From contig CAIJRD010000001.1 of assembly GCA_903822975.1 (NCBI GenBank), positions 198,742-262,741 on the forward strand: 64,000 nucleotides of DNA. The letters run 5' to 3'. This document shows, piece by piece, positions 33,171 through 41,087 of the stretch; positions within the stretch are counted from its first letter, which is position 1; every line of letters starts with the position of its first letter. A program made the translations under genes and the position numbers. This DNA is from an uncultured Sinobacteraceae bacterium. Lineage in GTDB: Bacteria > Pseudomonadota > Gammaproteobacteria > Nevskiales > Nevskiaceae. The notes below the pieces were generated by a model. It saw only the letters and a program-made list of their open reading frames with translations, searched no databases and was not told the origin of the DNA.

Positions 33171-34271
33171 GTGAAGTTCTCGGGAATTTTTCGTGGCACC
33201 TTCGCGGCCGGCCTTTGTGTCGCCGCAATCATGGCGGGCGCTGCCGCGCGCGCCGACCTGGGCGGGACGCTGCTGTCCTTGGGGGCGGCGCCCTCGATCG
33301 CACAGCAATTCCAGTCGCAGATTGCGAGCGCCCTCGGCGGCGTGCTGGGCACCACGCTGGGCAGTTTGACCGGCTCGTTGGGGCAAAGCCTGCTCGGCGT
33401 CGGCGGCTTGCTGCAAGGTGTCGGCGGCGACTATCTGGATCCGACACCGGGCACTGCCAACTCGGTCGGGTATATCAGCTGGCAGGGCCTGCCGCGGCGC
33501 TATGTCGCGATCTATCCGGTCGATGCGCCGCAGGGCGCTCCGGTGTTCATTTTGCTGCATGCCCACGGCGTATCGCCGGAGCGGATGGCCAACCTGGCGC
33601 GCGCCGGCCGCCTGGCCGCCGACGACGGCGCAATCGTGCTGGTGCCGGAAGGCGAAGGCCTGCACTGGAACGACGATCCGACCTCGGGTTCGCCGATCGA
33701 CGACGTCGGCTTCCTGTCGCATCTGATCGATCGCGCAGTCGCGGACTTTGGCGTCGACGCCACGCGCGTCTATGCAGCCGGTTACTCCAACGGTGGCTTC
33801 ATGGCGGAACGGCTCGGCTGCGAACTGGCCGTGCGCATCGCCGGCGTTGGCGCGGTTGCGGCGACCATGCGCGTTGGACTTGCCGCGCATTGCAGTCCCG
33901 CGCGCGCGATGCCGCTGGTGCTGATGCTGGGCAACGCCGACCCGGTGATCTGGTACGACGGCAACCAGCTGTTCGAGTCCGCGGCGCAAACCGCGGCACT
34001 GTGGTCCGGTTACGACGGTTGTGGCAGCGCGATGCAGACCCAGCGCCTGCCCAACGCGGTCAAAGACGGGACTCGCGTCGTGCTGACCCAGTTCACTGCC
34101 TGCCCGCAGAACGTCGGGCTCAGCCTCTACACGATCGACAGCGGCGGACATACCTGGCCGGGCTCAAGCGATGGTGCGTACACGACGGAACTCGGGCGCA
34201 CCACGCACAACCTCGACGCAACCGTCGCGCTCTGGCAGTTCCTGATCGCCTTCAACAGCAACCCGAGCTAA
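33171..34271 (+). CDS. Secreted PHB-depolymerase/LpqC-like esterase
   Basis: 366 residues from a GTG start with AAGGG some 11 bases upstream. A signal peptide (about 1-29, AARA-D) is followed by a Leu/Gly/Ser-rich segment and an alpha/beta hydrolase domain: the nucleophile Ser in AAGYSNGGFMAE (GxSxG), Asp in GNADPVIWYDG and His in DSGGHTWPG. The SGGHTWPG motif is diagnostic for the LpqC/poly(3-hydroxybutyrate) depolymerase-like esterases. It should act outside the cytoplasm on polyester or acyl/feruloyl esters. No starch-type or chitin-type binding module is present. It is isolated on the plus strand. Confidence 0.87.
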   Translation: MKFSGIFRGTFAAGLCVAAIMAGAAARADLGGTLLSLGAAPSIAQQFQSQIASALGGVLGTTLGSLTGSLGQSLLGVGGLLQGVGGDYLDPTPGTANSVGYISWQGLPRRYVAIYPVDAPQGAPVFILLHAHGVSPERMANLARAGRLAADDGAIVLVPEGEGLHWNDDPTSGSPIDDVGFLSHLIDRAVADFGVDATRVYAAGYSNGGFMAERLGCELAVRIAGVGAVAATMRVGLAAHCSPARAMPLVLMLGNADPVIWYDGNQLFESAAQTAALWSGYDGCGSAMQTQRLPNAVKDGTRVVLTQFTACPQNVGLSLYTIDSGGHTWPGSSDGAYTTELGRTTHNLDATVALWQFLIAFNSNPS

Positions 34272-34357
34272 ACGCAATCCCTGTTGGAGGGGCGGTTCTG
34301 CAAGGTCCGACGGGCCAGCGCGCGCGGCAAGCGCGAGCGCTGGCGCGTGTCAGCGGT

Positions 34358-36418
34358 CTACCAGTGCTCGCCCTTGAACACATTGGCGAACACCACCTGC
34401 TCGAGCGTGGGCTTGGTCTTGGTGTCCTTGTCCTTGCCGCTGCGTGCGGCGGTCGAGGACGGGAACAGCTGGAAGCCCTTGCTGAGAATGTAATCGTTGA
34501 CCTTCGGCCATAGCGCGTAAGAGATCGACGCGGCGGTGCCGAGCGTCGTCGCGATGCTCTTCGGCCGCTCGACGATCGCCTTCACCAAGGTGTTGGCGGC
34601 GTCATCGGGCGACCAGGTCGGCACGTAGTTGTACATCTTGGTCGGCGCGATCATCGGCGTGCGCACCAGCGGCATGTAGATCGCAGTCGTATGAATGTGG
34701 TGCGCCTTCACTTCCGCAGACAAGCAGCGCGTGAATGCATCCAGTGCCGATTTGCTGGCGACATAGGCCGAGAAGCGTGCCGCGTTGGCCAGCACGCCGA
34801 TCGAACTGACGTTGATGATGTGACCGCTGCGGCGGTGTTGCATCGCCGGCAGCAGCGCCATGATCAAACGCACCGCGCCGAAGTAGTTCAGCTGCATCGT
34901 GCGCTCGAAATCGTGGAAGCGATCGTAGGATTCGGTCACCGCACGGCGGATCGAGCGGCCGGCGTTGTTGATCAGAATATCGACGTGACCGAAGTCCTTC
35001 AGCACCGCCGCTGCCATTTGATCGATCGCCTCGAGGCTGTTGAGATCGCAGGGGTAGACGTACGATTCGCCACCGGCCTTCTCGATGATCTGCCGGGTTT
35101 CCTCCAGCTTCGATTCGGTGCGCGCGACCAGAATCACCTTGGCGCCGGCGATCGCCAGCTTCTTGGCTGTGGCGAAGCCGATGCCGGACGACGCGCCGGT
35201 AATTAGCACCACCTTGCCGGCCAAACGCCGCGTCAACTTCGGCGACGGCGTGAAGTTGATATCGAGGAACTGCTCCCAGTACGCCCATAGCGCCGGCGCG
35301 TAGTCGGCGATGTCCGGGCATTTGATATGCGTACCGGCGAGTGCGGCGCGCGCGGCCTTGTCGTCGAACACCGCGCGGTTGGTAACGTAGCCGAGTACCG
35401 ACACCGGCACGCCGATGGTTTTCGATAGCTGCGCTTTCGCGCTGTCCGGAATCGCGTTGCCGATGCGCGAGCTGAGCTTGCGCAGAGCCGGCGGAATCGT
35501 CGGCAATTCCAGCTTGCTCGCGAACTCGGGGCCATGCGCCGCGGCGAGGAAAGCCCCCAACAGTTCGCCGACCGTCGGCGCCTGCGATTGCACCAGATGG
35601 AAAGCATCGCCATCGAGGCCCGGCTTGTGCGCCAGCGCGTCCATCGCGGCAACGACGTAATCGACCGGCACGATCGGCACACGGCCACCTTCGATCCCGA
35701 GCAGCGGAATCCACTTCGGCACGCGGTAGCTGATCGTCTGCAGCGCCTTGAAGAAGTAGTACGGCCCGTCGATCTTGTCGATCTCGCCGGTCTTGCTGTC
35801 GCCGACCACCGCGCCCGGCCGGTAGATCCGGAACGGCACTTTGGATTCTTCGCGGACGATCTTTTCCGCGTGGAATTTGCCGCGGAAGTACGGATGCCGC
35901 AGCGGCTGGCCTTCGTCGAACATTGCCTCGGTGAACCGGCCGACGTAGTCGCCACCGGCCACCGCAACCGAACTCATGTGGTGCAGCCGCACGGGGGCGC
36001 CGAGTTCGTTGCAAAAATCGACGACGTTGCGCGTACCTTCGGAATTGACGCGATCGGTGGTGGCGTCGTCCATGTTCATGTCGTAGACCGCCGCGAGATG
36101 AAACACGTGGTCGATCTTGCCCTTCAGCTTCTTCGCCTCGGACGGCGCAATCAGGCCCGGCGTGGTGATATCGCCGTAGACCGCGACCAGACGCTCGCCG
36201 TGTTCGCCGAGGCGTTCTTTCAATTCGTCGAACTTCTCCTGCGAAGACTCGCGCACCAGCACGTAGATCTTGCCCTCGGAGGCGGCCGTCGCCGTTGCAG
36301 CCGCTGTCTTGCCGCGCGATTTGGCCGGTGCGCCGGCGCCATCGGCGAGGCGTTGTGCCAGACGCGCAACCAAAAACTTGCCGATGAATCCAGTGGCGCC
36401 GGTGACGAAGTAGTTCAT
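34358..36418 (-). CDS. Alcohol-forming fatty acyl-CoA reductase, two-domain SDR protein
   Basis: 686 residues. The N-terminal extended SDR domain (about 1-370) has GATGFIG and the YFRGK (YxxxK) site with HHMSSVAVAGG before it, and RIYRPGAVVG. The C-terminal classical SDR domain (about 398-650) has GASSGIG, NNAGRSIRRAV, NVSSIGVL and YVASK. This two-domain build and many segments, e.g. HDFERTMQLNYFG and MPLVRTPMIAPTK, match the bacterial acyl-CoA reductase of Marinobacter (Maqu_2507 type), which reduces acyl-CoA to fatty alcohol for wax esters. An Ala/Thr/Lys-rich insertion of about 25 residues sits between the first strand/helix and the second strand (about 24-48). GAGGAG precedes the start by 10 bases. 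Confidence 0.88.
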   Translation of the reverse strand: MNYFVTGATGFIGKFLVARLAQRLADGAGAPAKSRGKTAAATATAASEGKIYVLVRESSQEKFDELKERLGEHGERLVAVYGDITTPGLIAPSEAKKLKGKIDHVFHLAAVYDMNMDDATTDRVNSEGTRNVVDFCNELGAPVRLHHMSSVAVAGGDYVGRFTEAMFDEGQPLRHPYFRGKFHAEKIVREESKVPFRIYRPGAVVGDSKTGEIDKIDGPYYFFKALQTISYRVPKWIPLLGIEGGRVPIVPVDYVVAAMDALAHKPGLDGDAFHLVQSQAPTVGELLGAFLAAAHGPEFASKLELPTIPPALRKLSSRIGNAIPDSAKAQLSKTIGVPVSVLGYVTNRAVFDDKAARAALAGTHIKCPDIADYAPALWAYWEQFLDINFTPSPKLTRRLAGKVVLITGASSGIGFATAKKLAIAGAKVILVARTESKLEETRQIIEKAGGESYVYPCDLNSLEAIDQMAAAVLKDFGHVDILINNAGRSIRRAVTESYDRFHDFERTMQLNYFGAVRLIMALLPAMQHRRSGHIINVSSIGVLANAARFSAYVASKSALDAFTRCLSAEVKAHHIHTTAIYMPLVRTPMIAPTKMYNYVPTWSPDDAANTLVKAIVERPKSIATTLGTAASISYALWPKVNDYILSKGFQLFPSSTAARSGKDKDTKTKPTLEQVVFANVFKGEHW

Positions 36419-36460
36419 GTCGTTTTAGCTCCTCGCGTGCCGCGATAACGATGTGTGCTT

Positions 36461-36507
36461 TTTATAGCGCGCCGCGACCTGTCGGTCGGTCGACCGATTC
36501 GCGGCGC
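36461..36507 (-). promoter_or_regulatory. Promoter and operator-like palindrome of the acyl-CoA reductase gene
   Basis: On the minus strand TATAAA (36466-36461) is the likely -10 box. A perfect 12-bp palindrome TCGGTCGACCGA (36486-36497) covers the -35 position, and 9-bp arms GCGCCGCGA/TCGCGGCGC (36469-36477 and 36499-36507) enclose it. This is a plausible repressor site. Confidence 0.45.
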
Positions 36508-36723
36508 GTCCCCCTGCGGTGCCAGTTGGCACCGACACCTAGCTTAAGCGAAGTTGGCGCCTCGACGAGACGCATTTGGCCAGAGGGTTCACAAGCCCGT
36601 GAACTGGCAGCGCAGCAATCCTCATTGCAGGCATTCGCGTGCGACCCGGAGTGCCCGACTGCGGTGCCCCAAGAGTGCCGTCTGCATGGGGTGCACTGGC
36701 ATGACCCCGCTACAGTTGCGATG
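36508..36723. other. Gene-free spacer before the tandem repeat
   Basis: No supported gene. It contains a few degenerate pieces related to the adjacent repeat (e.g. GCGGTGCCCC and the lead-in ATGCCCGGCC). The open frames crossing it are translations of repeat-like sequence. Confidence 0.5.
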
Positions 36724-37074
36724 CCCGGCCCGGACATCCTGTCCGGTCGCGCACCCCCTAAACGCCTACTGCGATATGCAACGGCGGGCCGCCGTCCGTG
36801 GCGAGACTGCAGGATATTTGCCGAGCCCCGGCCCGGACATCCTGTCCGGTCGCGCACCCCCTAAACGCCTACTGCGATAAGCAACGGCGAGCCGCCGTCC
36901 GTGGCGAGGCTGCAGGATATTTGCCGAGCCCCGGCCCGGACTTCCTGTCCGGTCGCGCACCCCGCAAACGCCTACTGCGATAAGCAACGGCGAGCGGCCG
37001 TCCGTGGCGAGGCTGCAGGAATTTGCCGAGCCCCGGCCCGGACATCCTGTCCGGTCGCGCACCCCCTAAACGCC
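36724..37074. repeat. 103-bp tandem repeat, about 3.4 copies
   Basis: Units start at 36724, 36827, 36930 and 37032 (periods 103, 103, 102) and are about 95 percent alike. Each begins CCCGGCCCGGACATCCTGTC and holds a small hairpin CCGGACA-TCC-TGTCCGG, then GCGCACCCCCTAAACGCC, then a less structured part ending TGCAGGATATTTGCCGAGC. The last copy is cut after AAACGCC, exactly where it meets its inverted match at the end of the neighbouring SDR gene. Confidence 0.9.
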
Positions 37075-37095
37075 TTTGGCGTTTAGGGGGTGCGC
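37057..37095 (-). terminator. 18-bp perfect hairpin spanning the SDR stop codon
   Basis: GCGCACCCCCTAAACGCC - TTT - GGCGTTTAGGGGGTGCGC. The right arm holds the last codons and stop of the SDR gene; the left arm is the same 18-mer carried by the tandem repeats. It can stop or stabilise the SDR message, though no T-run follows. Confidence 0.6.
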
Positions 37096-37913
37096 CCCTT
37101 GAATTCTTCCATCGTGTGGTAGACGCCGAAGACATGCGTCGCCAGCCAATCGAACCACCGCACCGGCAGCAGACCGCGCAGTGCGCTCGACAGGAATACC
37201 GTCCACGGCATGATCACGCGCGGACGGCCGCGCTTCATCGCGGCCCACACTTTGGTGGTGACGGTTTCGGGTGTCAGGATCGGTGTCAGCAGGATCGGTT
37301 TGGCGCCTTCGAACATGCCGGTGGAAATGTACGTCGGGTTGACCGTCGTCACGCGTACATGCGTATGACCGGACTGTTCAAGCTCGATGCGCAGCGAATC
37401 GCTCCAACCGGTTGCGCTCCATTTCGACGCGCAATAGACGCTCATGCGCGGATTCGAAATCAAACCCGCCGCCGAGGCGACGTTGACCAGGCGTGCTTCG
37501 CTGTTGCGATTGGCGATCATCGCCGGCAAAAACTCGCGTGCGATGTACATCGGCGCGAGCGCGTTGATCGACATCGTGAACCAGATGTCCTTCAGCGGAT
37601 CGTGCTCCCAGAACAGCTTGCCGCGCACCACGCCAGCGTTGTTGATCAAGATATCCGGATCGCCGACTTCCGCTTTCACGCGCGTTGCCGCTGCGGTAAT
37701 CGCATCGAGCTTCGAGACATCGACCAGATAGGGGAAGACGCGTCCGCCGAGCGCCCGCAACTCGAGCACAGTGCGGTCGAGTTCAACCGCGTTGATGTCC
37801 CATAACACCACTGCGGCGGCTCCTTCCGCGACTGCCATTTGCGCATAGAGCTTGCCCATGCCCATGGCCGCACCAGTGATCAGCACACGCATGCCTGCGA
37901 CACTTTCCATCAT
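37083..37913 (-). CDS. SDR family oxidoreductase
   Basis: 276 residues; ATGATG start with AAGGA upstream, so residue 1 or 2 could be first. Classical SDR: TGAAMGMG cofactor motif, LWDIN at the end of strand 2 (Asp, suggesting NAD preference), NNAGVVRG, NVASAAGLIS and YCASK. The C-terminal part is hydrophobic (IMPWTVFLSSALRGLLPVRWF), as in membrane-associated retinol/lipid dehydrogenases of the SDR16C/DHRS type. It lies upstream of the fatty acyl-CoA reductase on the same strand, across the repeat spacer, so a role in alcohol/aldehyde lipid metabolism is plausible. The stop codon is inside an 18-bp hairpin shared with the repeat. Confidence 0.85.
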   Translation of the reverse strand: MMESVAGMRVLITGAAMGMGKLYAQMAVAEGAAAVVLWDINAVELDRTVLELRALGGRVFPYLVDVSKLDAITAAATRVKAEVGDPDILINNAGVVRGKLFWEHDPLKDIWFTMSINALAPMYIAREFLPAMIANRNSEARLVNVASAAGLISNPRMSVYCASKWSATGWSDSLRIELEQSGHTHVRVTTVNPTYISTGMFEGAKPILLTPILTPETVTTKVWAAMKRGRPRVIMPWTVFLSSALRGLLPVRWFDWLATHVFGVYHTMEEFKGRTP

Positions 37914-37964
37914 TTCGACTCATCCTTAAGCCTGAAGAAATCGGGTGCTGCGTTTACGCGGCCG

Positions 37965-38426
37965 TCAGCCGGTGGCGGGCTTCAACCAATCGCCGAACGC
38001 AGCTTGCACCCGTTCGATGCGCTCCGCGCGCGCGTGCGCCGCATACGGCTGGGCGGGCTTGCGTCCCCACACCGGCGCCGGCCAAGCGGCGTCGTCGATT
38101 TTGCGAACGATGTGATGGAGGTGTAACTGCGGCACGACGTTGCCGAGTGCGGCGACATTGAGCTTGTCGCCGTCGAACAGTTGCATCAGCGTGCGGCCGA
38201 GATGCACCGATTCGCGCTGCAGCAGCAGTTGTTCGTCGTCGGGCAATTCGTAAATTTCGAGCAGCCCAAAACGGCGCGGCACCAGCACGAACCAGGGATA
38301 TTGCGCGTCGTTGAGCAGCAGCAGCCGGCACAGTGCGGTGTCGCCGACGACGAAGCAATCGGCGGCGAGCTGCGCATGCAGGACGAAGGTCTCTGCGGTC
38401 GAAGCGCCGGGTGCGTCTGCGTTCAT
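37965..38426 (-). CDS. HIT-like domain protein
   Basis: 153 residues from MNADAPGAS, with AGGA seven bases upstream; the longer frame upstream is antisense to the next gene. The histidine-triad region reads VVPQLHLHHIVRK, so the canonical H-x-H-x-H pattern is present only as Q-L-H-L-H-H, and the first His appears to be Gln. YPWFVLVPRR is the typical first strand. HIT proteins hydrolyse dinucleoside polyphosphates or nucleoside phosphoramidates. It lies between the SDR gene and a thioesterase gene with short gaps on both sides, so the three may form one transcript. Catalytic specificity is uncertain. Confidence 0.82.
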   Translation of the reverse strand: MNADAPGASTAETFVLHAQLAADCFVVGDTALCRLLLLNDAQYPWFVLVPRRFGLLEIYELPDDEQLLLQRESVHLGRTLMQLFDGDKLNVAALGNVVPQLHLHHIVRKIDDAAWPAPVWGRKPAQPYAAHARAERIERVQAAFGDWLKPATG

Positions 38427-38434
38427 GCGAAATC

Positions 38435-38884
38435 CTATTTGCGATGATCGGCGAGTGCGACTACGGCCACCGTCAGTCGCGAAATGCAGACGAGGTGTTG
38501 CTGCTCGTCCTCGATGCGAATTTCCCAGACCTGGGTGGTTCGCCCGACGTGCAGCGGCCGCGCCGTGCCGGTAACGGTGCCGGAGTGGACGCCGCGAATG
38601 TGATTGGCGTTGATGTCGAGACCGACCGCAAATGAGACGGCCGGATCCAGACACAGGCTCGCCGCGATGCTGCCGAGTTCCTCGGCAAGTACACAGGATG
38701 CGCCGCCGTGCAGGCGACCGAAGGGCTGATGCGTGCGGCTGTCCACCGGCAAGGTGCCGCGCAGAAAATCCTCGCCGATCTCGGTGACGCGCAAGCCGAT
38801 CAGTGCACCGATGGTGTTGGGCCGTGGATACGGTGTTTCGGCGCCGAGCGGGCCAAGCTTCACGTCTTGCTTCCAGATCGCCAT
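38435..38884 (-). CDS. Hotdog-fold thioesterase (YdiI/MenI or PaaI-like)
   Basis: 149 residues. The PaaI/4HBT type hotdog domain shows NTIGALIGLRVTEIGEDFLRGTLPV at the start, then RTHQPFGRLHGGASCVLAEELGS, in which HGG and the following Glu are the catalytic and oxyanion residues, and NANHIRGVHSG. The pattern is closest to E. coli YdiI (1,4-dihydroxy-2-naphthoyl-CoA hydrolase) and EntH. It acts on an aromatic or acyl-CoA thioester in the cytoplasm. It is the first gene of the minus-strand group with the HIT-like and SDR genes, eight bases ahead of the HIT-like start. Confidence 0.88.
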   Translation of the reverse strand: MAIWKQDVKLGPLGAETPYPRPNTIGALIGLRVTEIGEDFLRGTLPVDSRTHQPFGRLHGGASCVLAEELGSIAASLCLDPAVSFAVGLDINANHIRGVHSGTVTGTARPLHVGRTTQVWEIRIEDEQQHLVCISRLTVAVVALADHRK

Positions 38885-38986
38885 GTCCGCTCCAGTGGGG
38901 GCCTGAGTTTAGCGCAGCCACCCGGACGGTCGGTGTGAAGCCTGGGCTCGGGTACACTGCCGCCTGAACGAAAAAGCGAAAGTGTT

Positions 38987-39631
38987 ATGGCTCGCACCGC
39001 GGTTATCGCCGGCAGCACCGGCTTGGTCGGCAGTCAACTGTTGGATAAGTTGCTGGCCGGTAATGTGTACTCGCACGTGACGGAGCTGGTGCGCCGAGCG
39101 TCCACACGCAAGCATCCGAAGCTGTCGAGCGTGATGGCAGATTTCAACGATCTGTCGCCGCTGCTGCCGCAACTGAATGCCGACGACGCGTTCTGCTGCC
39201 TCGGCACCACGCAGGCGGCTGCCGGTGGTCGCGCCGGGCTTGAACGCGTCGACTATCACATGGTGCTGGAATTCGCGCGACTGGCGCATCGTGCCGGAGC
39301 GACCCGTTTGTTCGTGGTCTCGTCGCTCGGTGCTTCGCTGCAGTCGCCGTCGTTTTACAGCCGCACCAAGGCCCGCATGGAAGCTGCGGTCGCGGAAATC
39401 GGCTTCGATACCGTGCAGATCGTGCGCCCCTCGTTACTGCTCGGCGAACGCAGCGAATCGCGGCCGCTCGAAGCGCTGGGTCAGCGCGTCGCACCCTTGC
39501 TGGCGCCGCTGCTACGCGGGCCGCTCGCGGCCTATCGCGCAATCAATGCCGGCGATGTCGCCGATGCACTGCTGCAGCTGGCCGCCGATGGTTCCGCGCG
39601 CGGCCTGCAGATCCATACGCTGCCGCTGTAG
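38987..39631 (+). CDS. NAD(P)-binding Rossmann protein (TIP30/YbjT-like oxidoreductase)
   Basis: 214 residues. An N-terminal dinucleotide motif, AGSTGLVGSQLL, is followed by a single extended-SDR-like domain: CCLGTTQAAAGGRAGLERVDY, VVSSLGAS, FYSRTKARMEAAV (the YSRTK is the YxxxK site) and IVRPSLLLGER. This is the bacterial form of HTATIP2/TIP30-like proteins, probably an oxidoreductase of unknown substrate. It is divergent from the hotdog gene across about 100 bp, and its stop is nine bases before the start of the Kef-type antiporter, so the two are likely co-transcribed. Confidence 0.82.
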   Translation: MARTAVIAGSTGLVGSQLLDKLLAGNVYSHVTELVRRASTRKHPKLSSVMADFNDLSPLLPQLNADDAFCCLGTTQAAAGGRAGLERVDYHMVLEFARLAHRAGATRLFVVSSLGASLQSPSFYSRTKARMEAAVAEIGFDTVQIVRPSLLLGERSESRPLEALGQRVAPLLAPLLRGPLAAYRAINAGDVADALLQLAADGSARGLQIHTLPL

Positions 39632-39640
39632 CGCAACCTC

Positions 39641-40840
39641 GTGCCGGCGACCGCCCCGTCCAACGCGCACGACGTCGAACTGCTGTTCGGTCTGTTCCTG
39701 ATGTTTGGCGCGGCCAAACTCACCGCCGAGATTTTCGAGCGGTTCCGACAGCCGGCGGTGGTCGGCGAAATTCTGGCTGGCGTACTGATCGGACACTACG
39801 GCTTCGGCTGGGTCGAACCGAACGAGGTCACGCATCTGCTGAGCGAGCTTGGCGTCGTCTTCCTGATGTTCAACGTCGGCCTTGAAACCAAGCCCGCGCA
39901 GATCCTCGGCGTCGGCGGCACCGCCACGCTCGTCGCCGTACTCGGCGTGATTCTGCCGCTGGCCGCAGGCTATGCGCTGATGCGTCTGCCGCCGTTCGCG
40001 GATGGTGTCAGCAACATCGAAGCCCTGTTCGTCGGTACCGCGATGGTCGCCACCAGTGTCGGCATCACCGCGCGCACGCTCGCAAGCCTCGGGCAGCTCG
40101 GCAGTCAGTCCGCACGCATCATTCTCGGTGCGGCAGTGATCGACGATGTGCTGGGTCTGTTGGTGCTGGCCGCGGTATCGAGCGCGGCACAGGGCACGGT
40201 CGATGTCGGCGCGCTGAGTCTGTCCGCGCTGCTGGCCCTGGCCTTCATTGCGTTCATGGCCTTGCTGGCCGCACCTGCGTTGACGCGCGCAGCGCCACAT
40301 GCGCTGCGCCTGCGTGTCGGCAACGCCGAATTCGCGCTGGCGATATCGCTGTGTCTGGGCGTTGCGGCGGCGGCTGTGAAGATTGGTGTGGCCGCGATCA
40401 TCGGTGCGTTTCTCGCCGGCATGGCGCTGGCCGAAGCAGCCGAAAAACGCCACGACCTGCACGCACAGGTCAAAGGCGCGACCGAACTGCTGGTGCCATT
40501 TTTCCTGGTGAATATCGGCCTGCAGCTGGATCTGAGCGTGTTCGCGGATCGGCGCACGCTTTTGCTCGCTGCGGCGTTGATCGCGGTGGCGGTGATCACC
40601 AAGCTGATCGGCTGCGGTCTCGGTGCGCTGCGTCTCGGGCGCCGCGGCGCGCTGCAAGTTGGCGTGGGCATGATTCCGCGTGGCGAAGTCGGCATCGTCG
40701 TTGCGCAGATTGGCCTGGCGATGGGCGTGATCGACAACCGTTTGTTCGGCGCCGTGCTGGTGATGGCCTGCGCGACGACGATCATCGCGCCGCCGCTGCT
40801 GCGGCCGCTGTACGCGCGCACCCACGAGGCGGCCGGCTGA
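39641..40840 (+). CDS. Kef-type cation:proton antiporter (CPA2 family)
   Basis: 399 residues from a GTG start (no better start precedes the first helix). About 12 membrane helices. Family motifs: FRQPAVVGEILAGVLIG, ELGVVFLMFNVGLE, GTAMVATSVGIT and AAVIDDVLGLLVLA (the paired Asp of helix 5 that carry protons), and MIPRGEVGIVVA. It should exchange K+ or Na+ for H+ across the inner membrane. The C-terminal NAD-binding (RCK/TrkA-N) domain of E. coli KefB/C is missing, so it is the short form. A heptamer tandem repeat begins 30 bp after its stop. Confidence 0.88.
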   Translation: MPATAPSNAHDVELLFGLFLMFGAAKLTAEIFERFRQPAVVGEILAGVLIGHYGFGWVEPNEVTHLLSELGVVFLMFNVGLETKPAQILGVGGTATLVAVLGVILPLAAGYALMRLPPFADGVSNIEALFVGTAMVATSVGITARTLASLGQLGSQSARIILGAAVIDDVLGLLVLAAVSSAAQGTVDVGALSLSALLALAFIAFMALLAAPALTRAAPHALRLRVGNAEFALAISLCLGVAAAAVKIGVAAIIGAFLAGMALAEAAEKRHDLHAQVKGATELLVPFFLVNIGLQLDLSVFADRRTLLLAAALIAVAVITKLIGCGLGALRLGRRGALQVGVGMIPRGEVGIVVAQIGLAMGVIDNRLFGAVLVMACATTIIAPPLLRPLYARTHEAAG

Positions 40841-40869
40841 GCACGGCTTGATTGGCGATCTGGTTTTAC

Positions 40870-40918
40870 GTAAGGCGTTAGGCGTAAGGCGTAAGGCGTT
40901 AAGCGTTAAGCGTTTTGC
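40870..40918. repeat. Heptamer tandem repeat, seven units
   Basis: Seven consecutive 7-mers: GTAAGGC, GTTAGGC, GTAAGGC, GTAAGGC, GTTAAGC, GTTAAGC, GTTTTGC. It lies between the convergent antiporter and PPK2 genes. The pattern is that of a simple-sequence repeat with graded decay. Confidence 0.9.
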
Positions 40919-41087
40919 GCGATGCGATGCAATCGCTCGCGCGGCTCGGCAGCGCATGGACAGCTGAGCAGATGTCTTCAGATGCTCGTGCGGCAAGGTG
41001 AATACGCGCTGTCGCGGGTTGGCCGATCTACTTCCACGTTGAGCGAGTCCTCCAGCACGCACTGTGTGTGCGATCTCGCAGAGCGGG

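Noticed and set aside
36451-37086. Several 60-140 codon frames in the repeat region (e.g. RPGPDILSGRAPPKRLLR-type)
   Set aside because: They are repeat translations in several frames and both strands, with 103-bp periodicity not a multiple of three, so they cannot be one repeat protein.
39512-41062. 516-codon minus-strand frame over the Kef antiporter and heptamer repeat
   Set aside because: Antisense to a clear 12-helix transporter; the NALRLTPNAL part is only the heptamer repeat translated.
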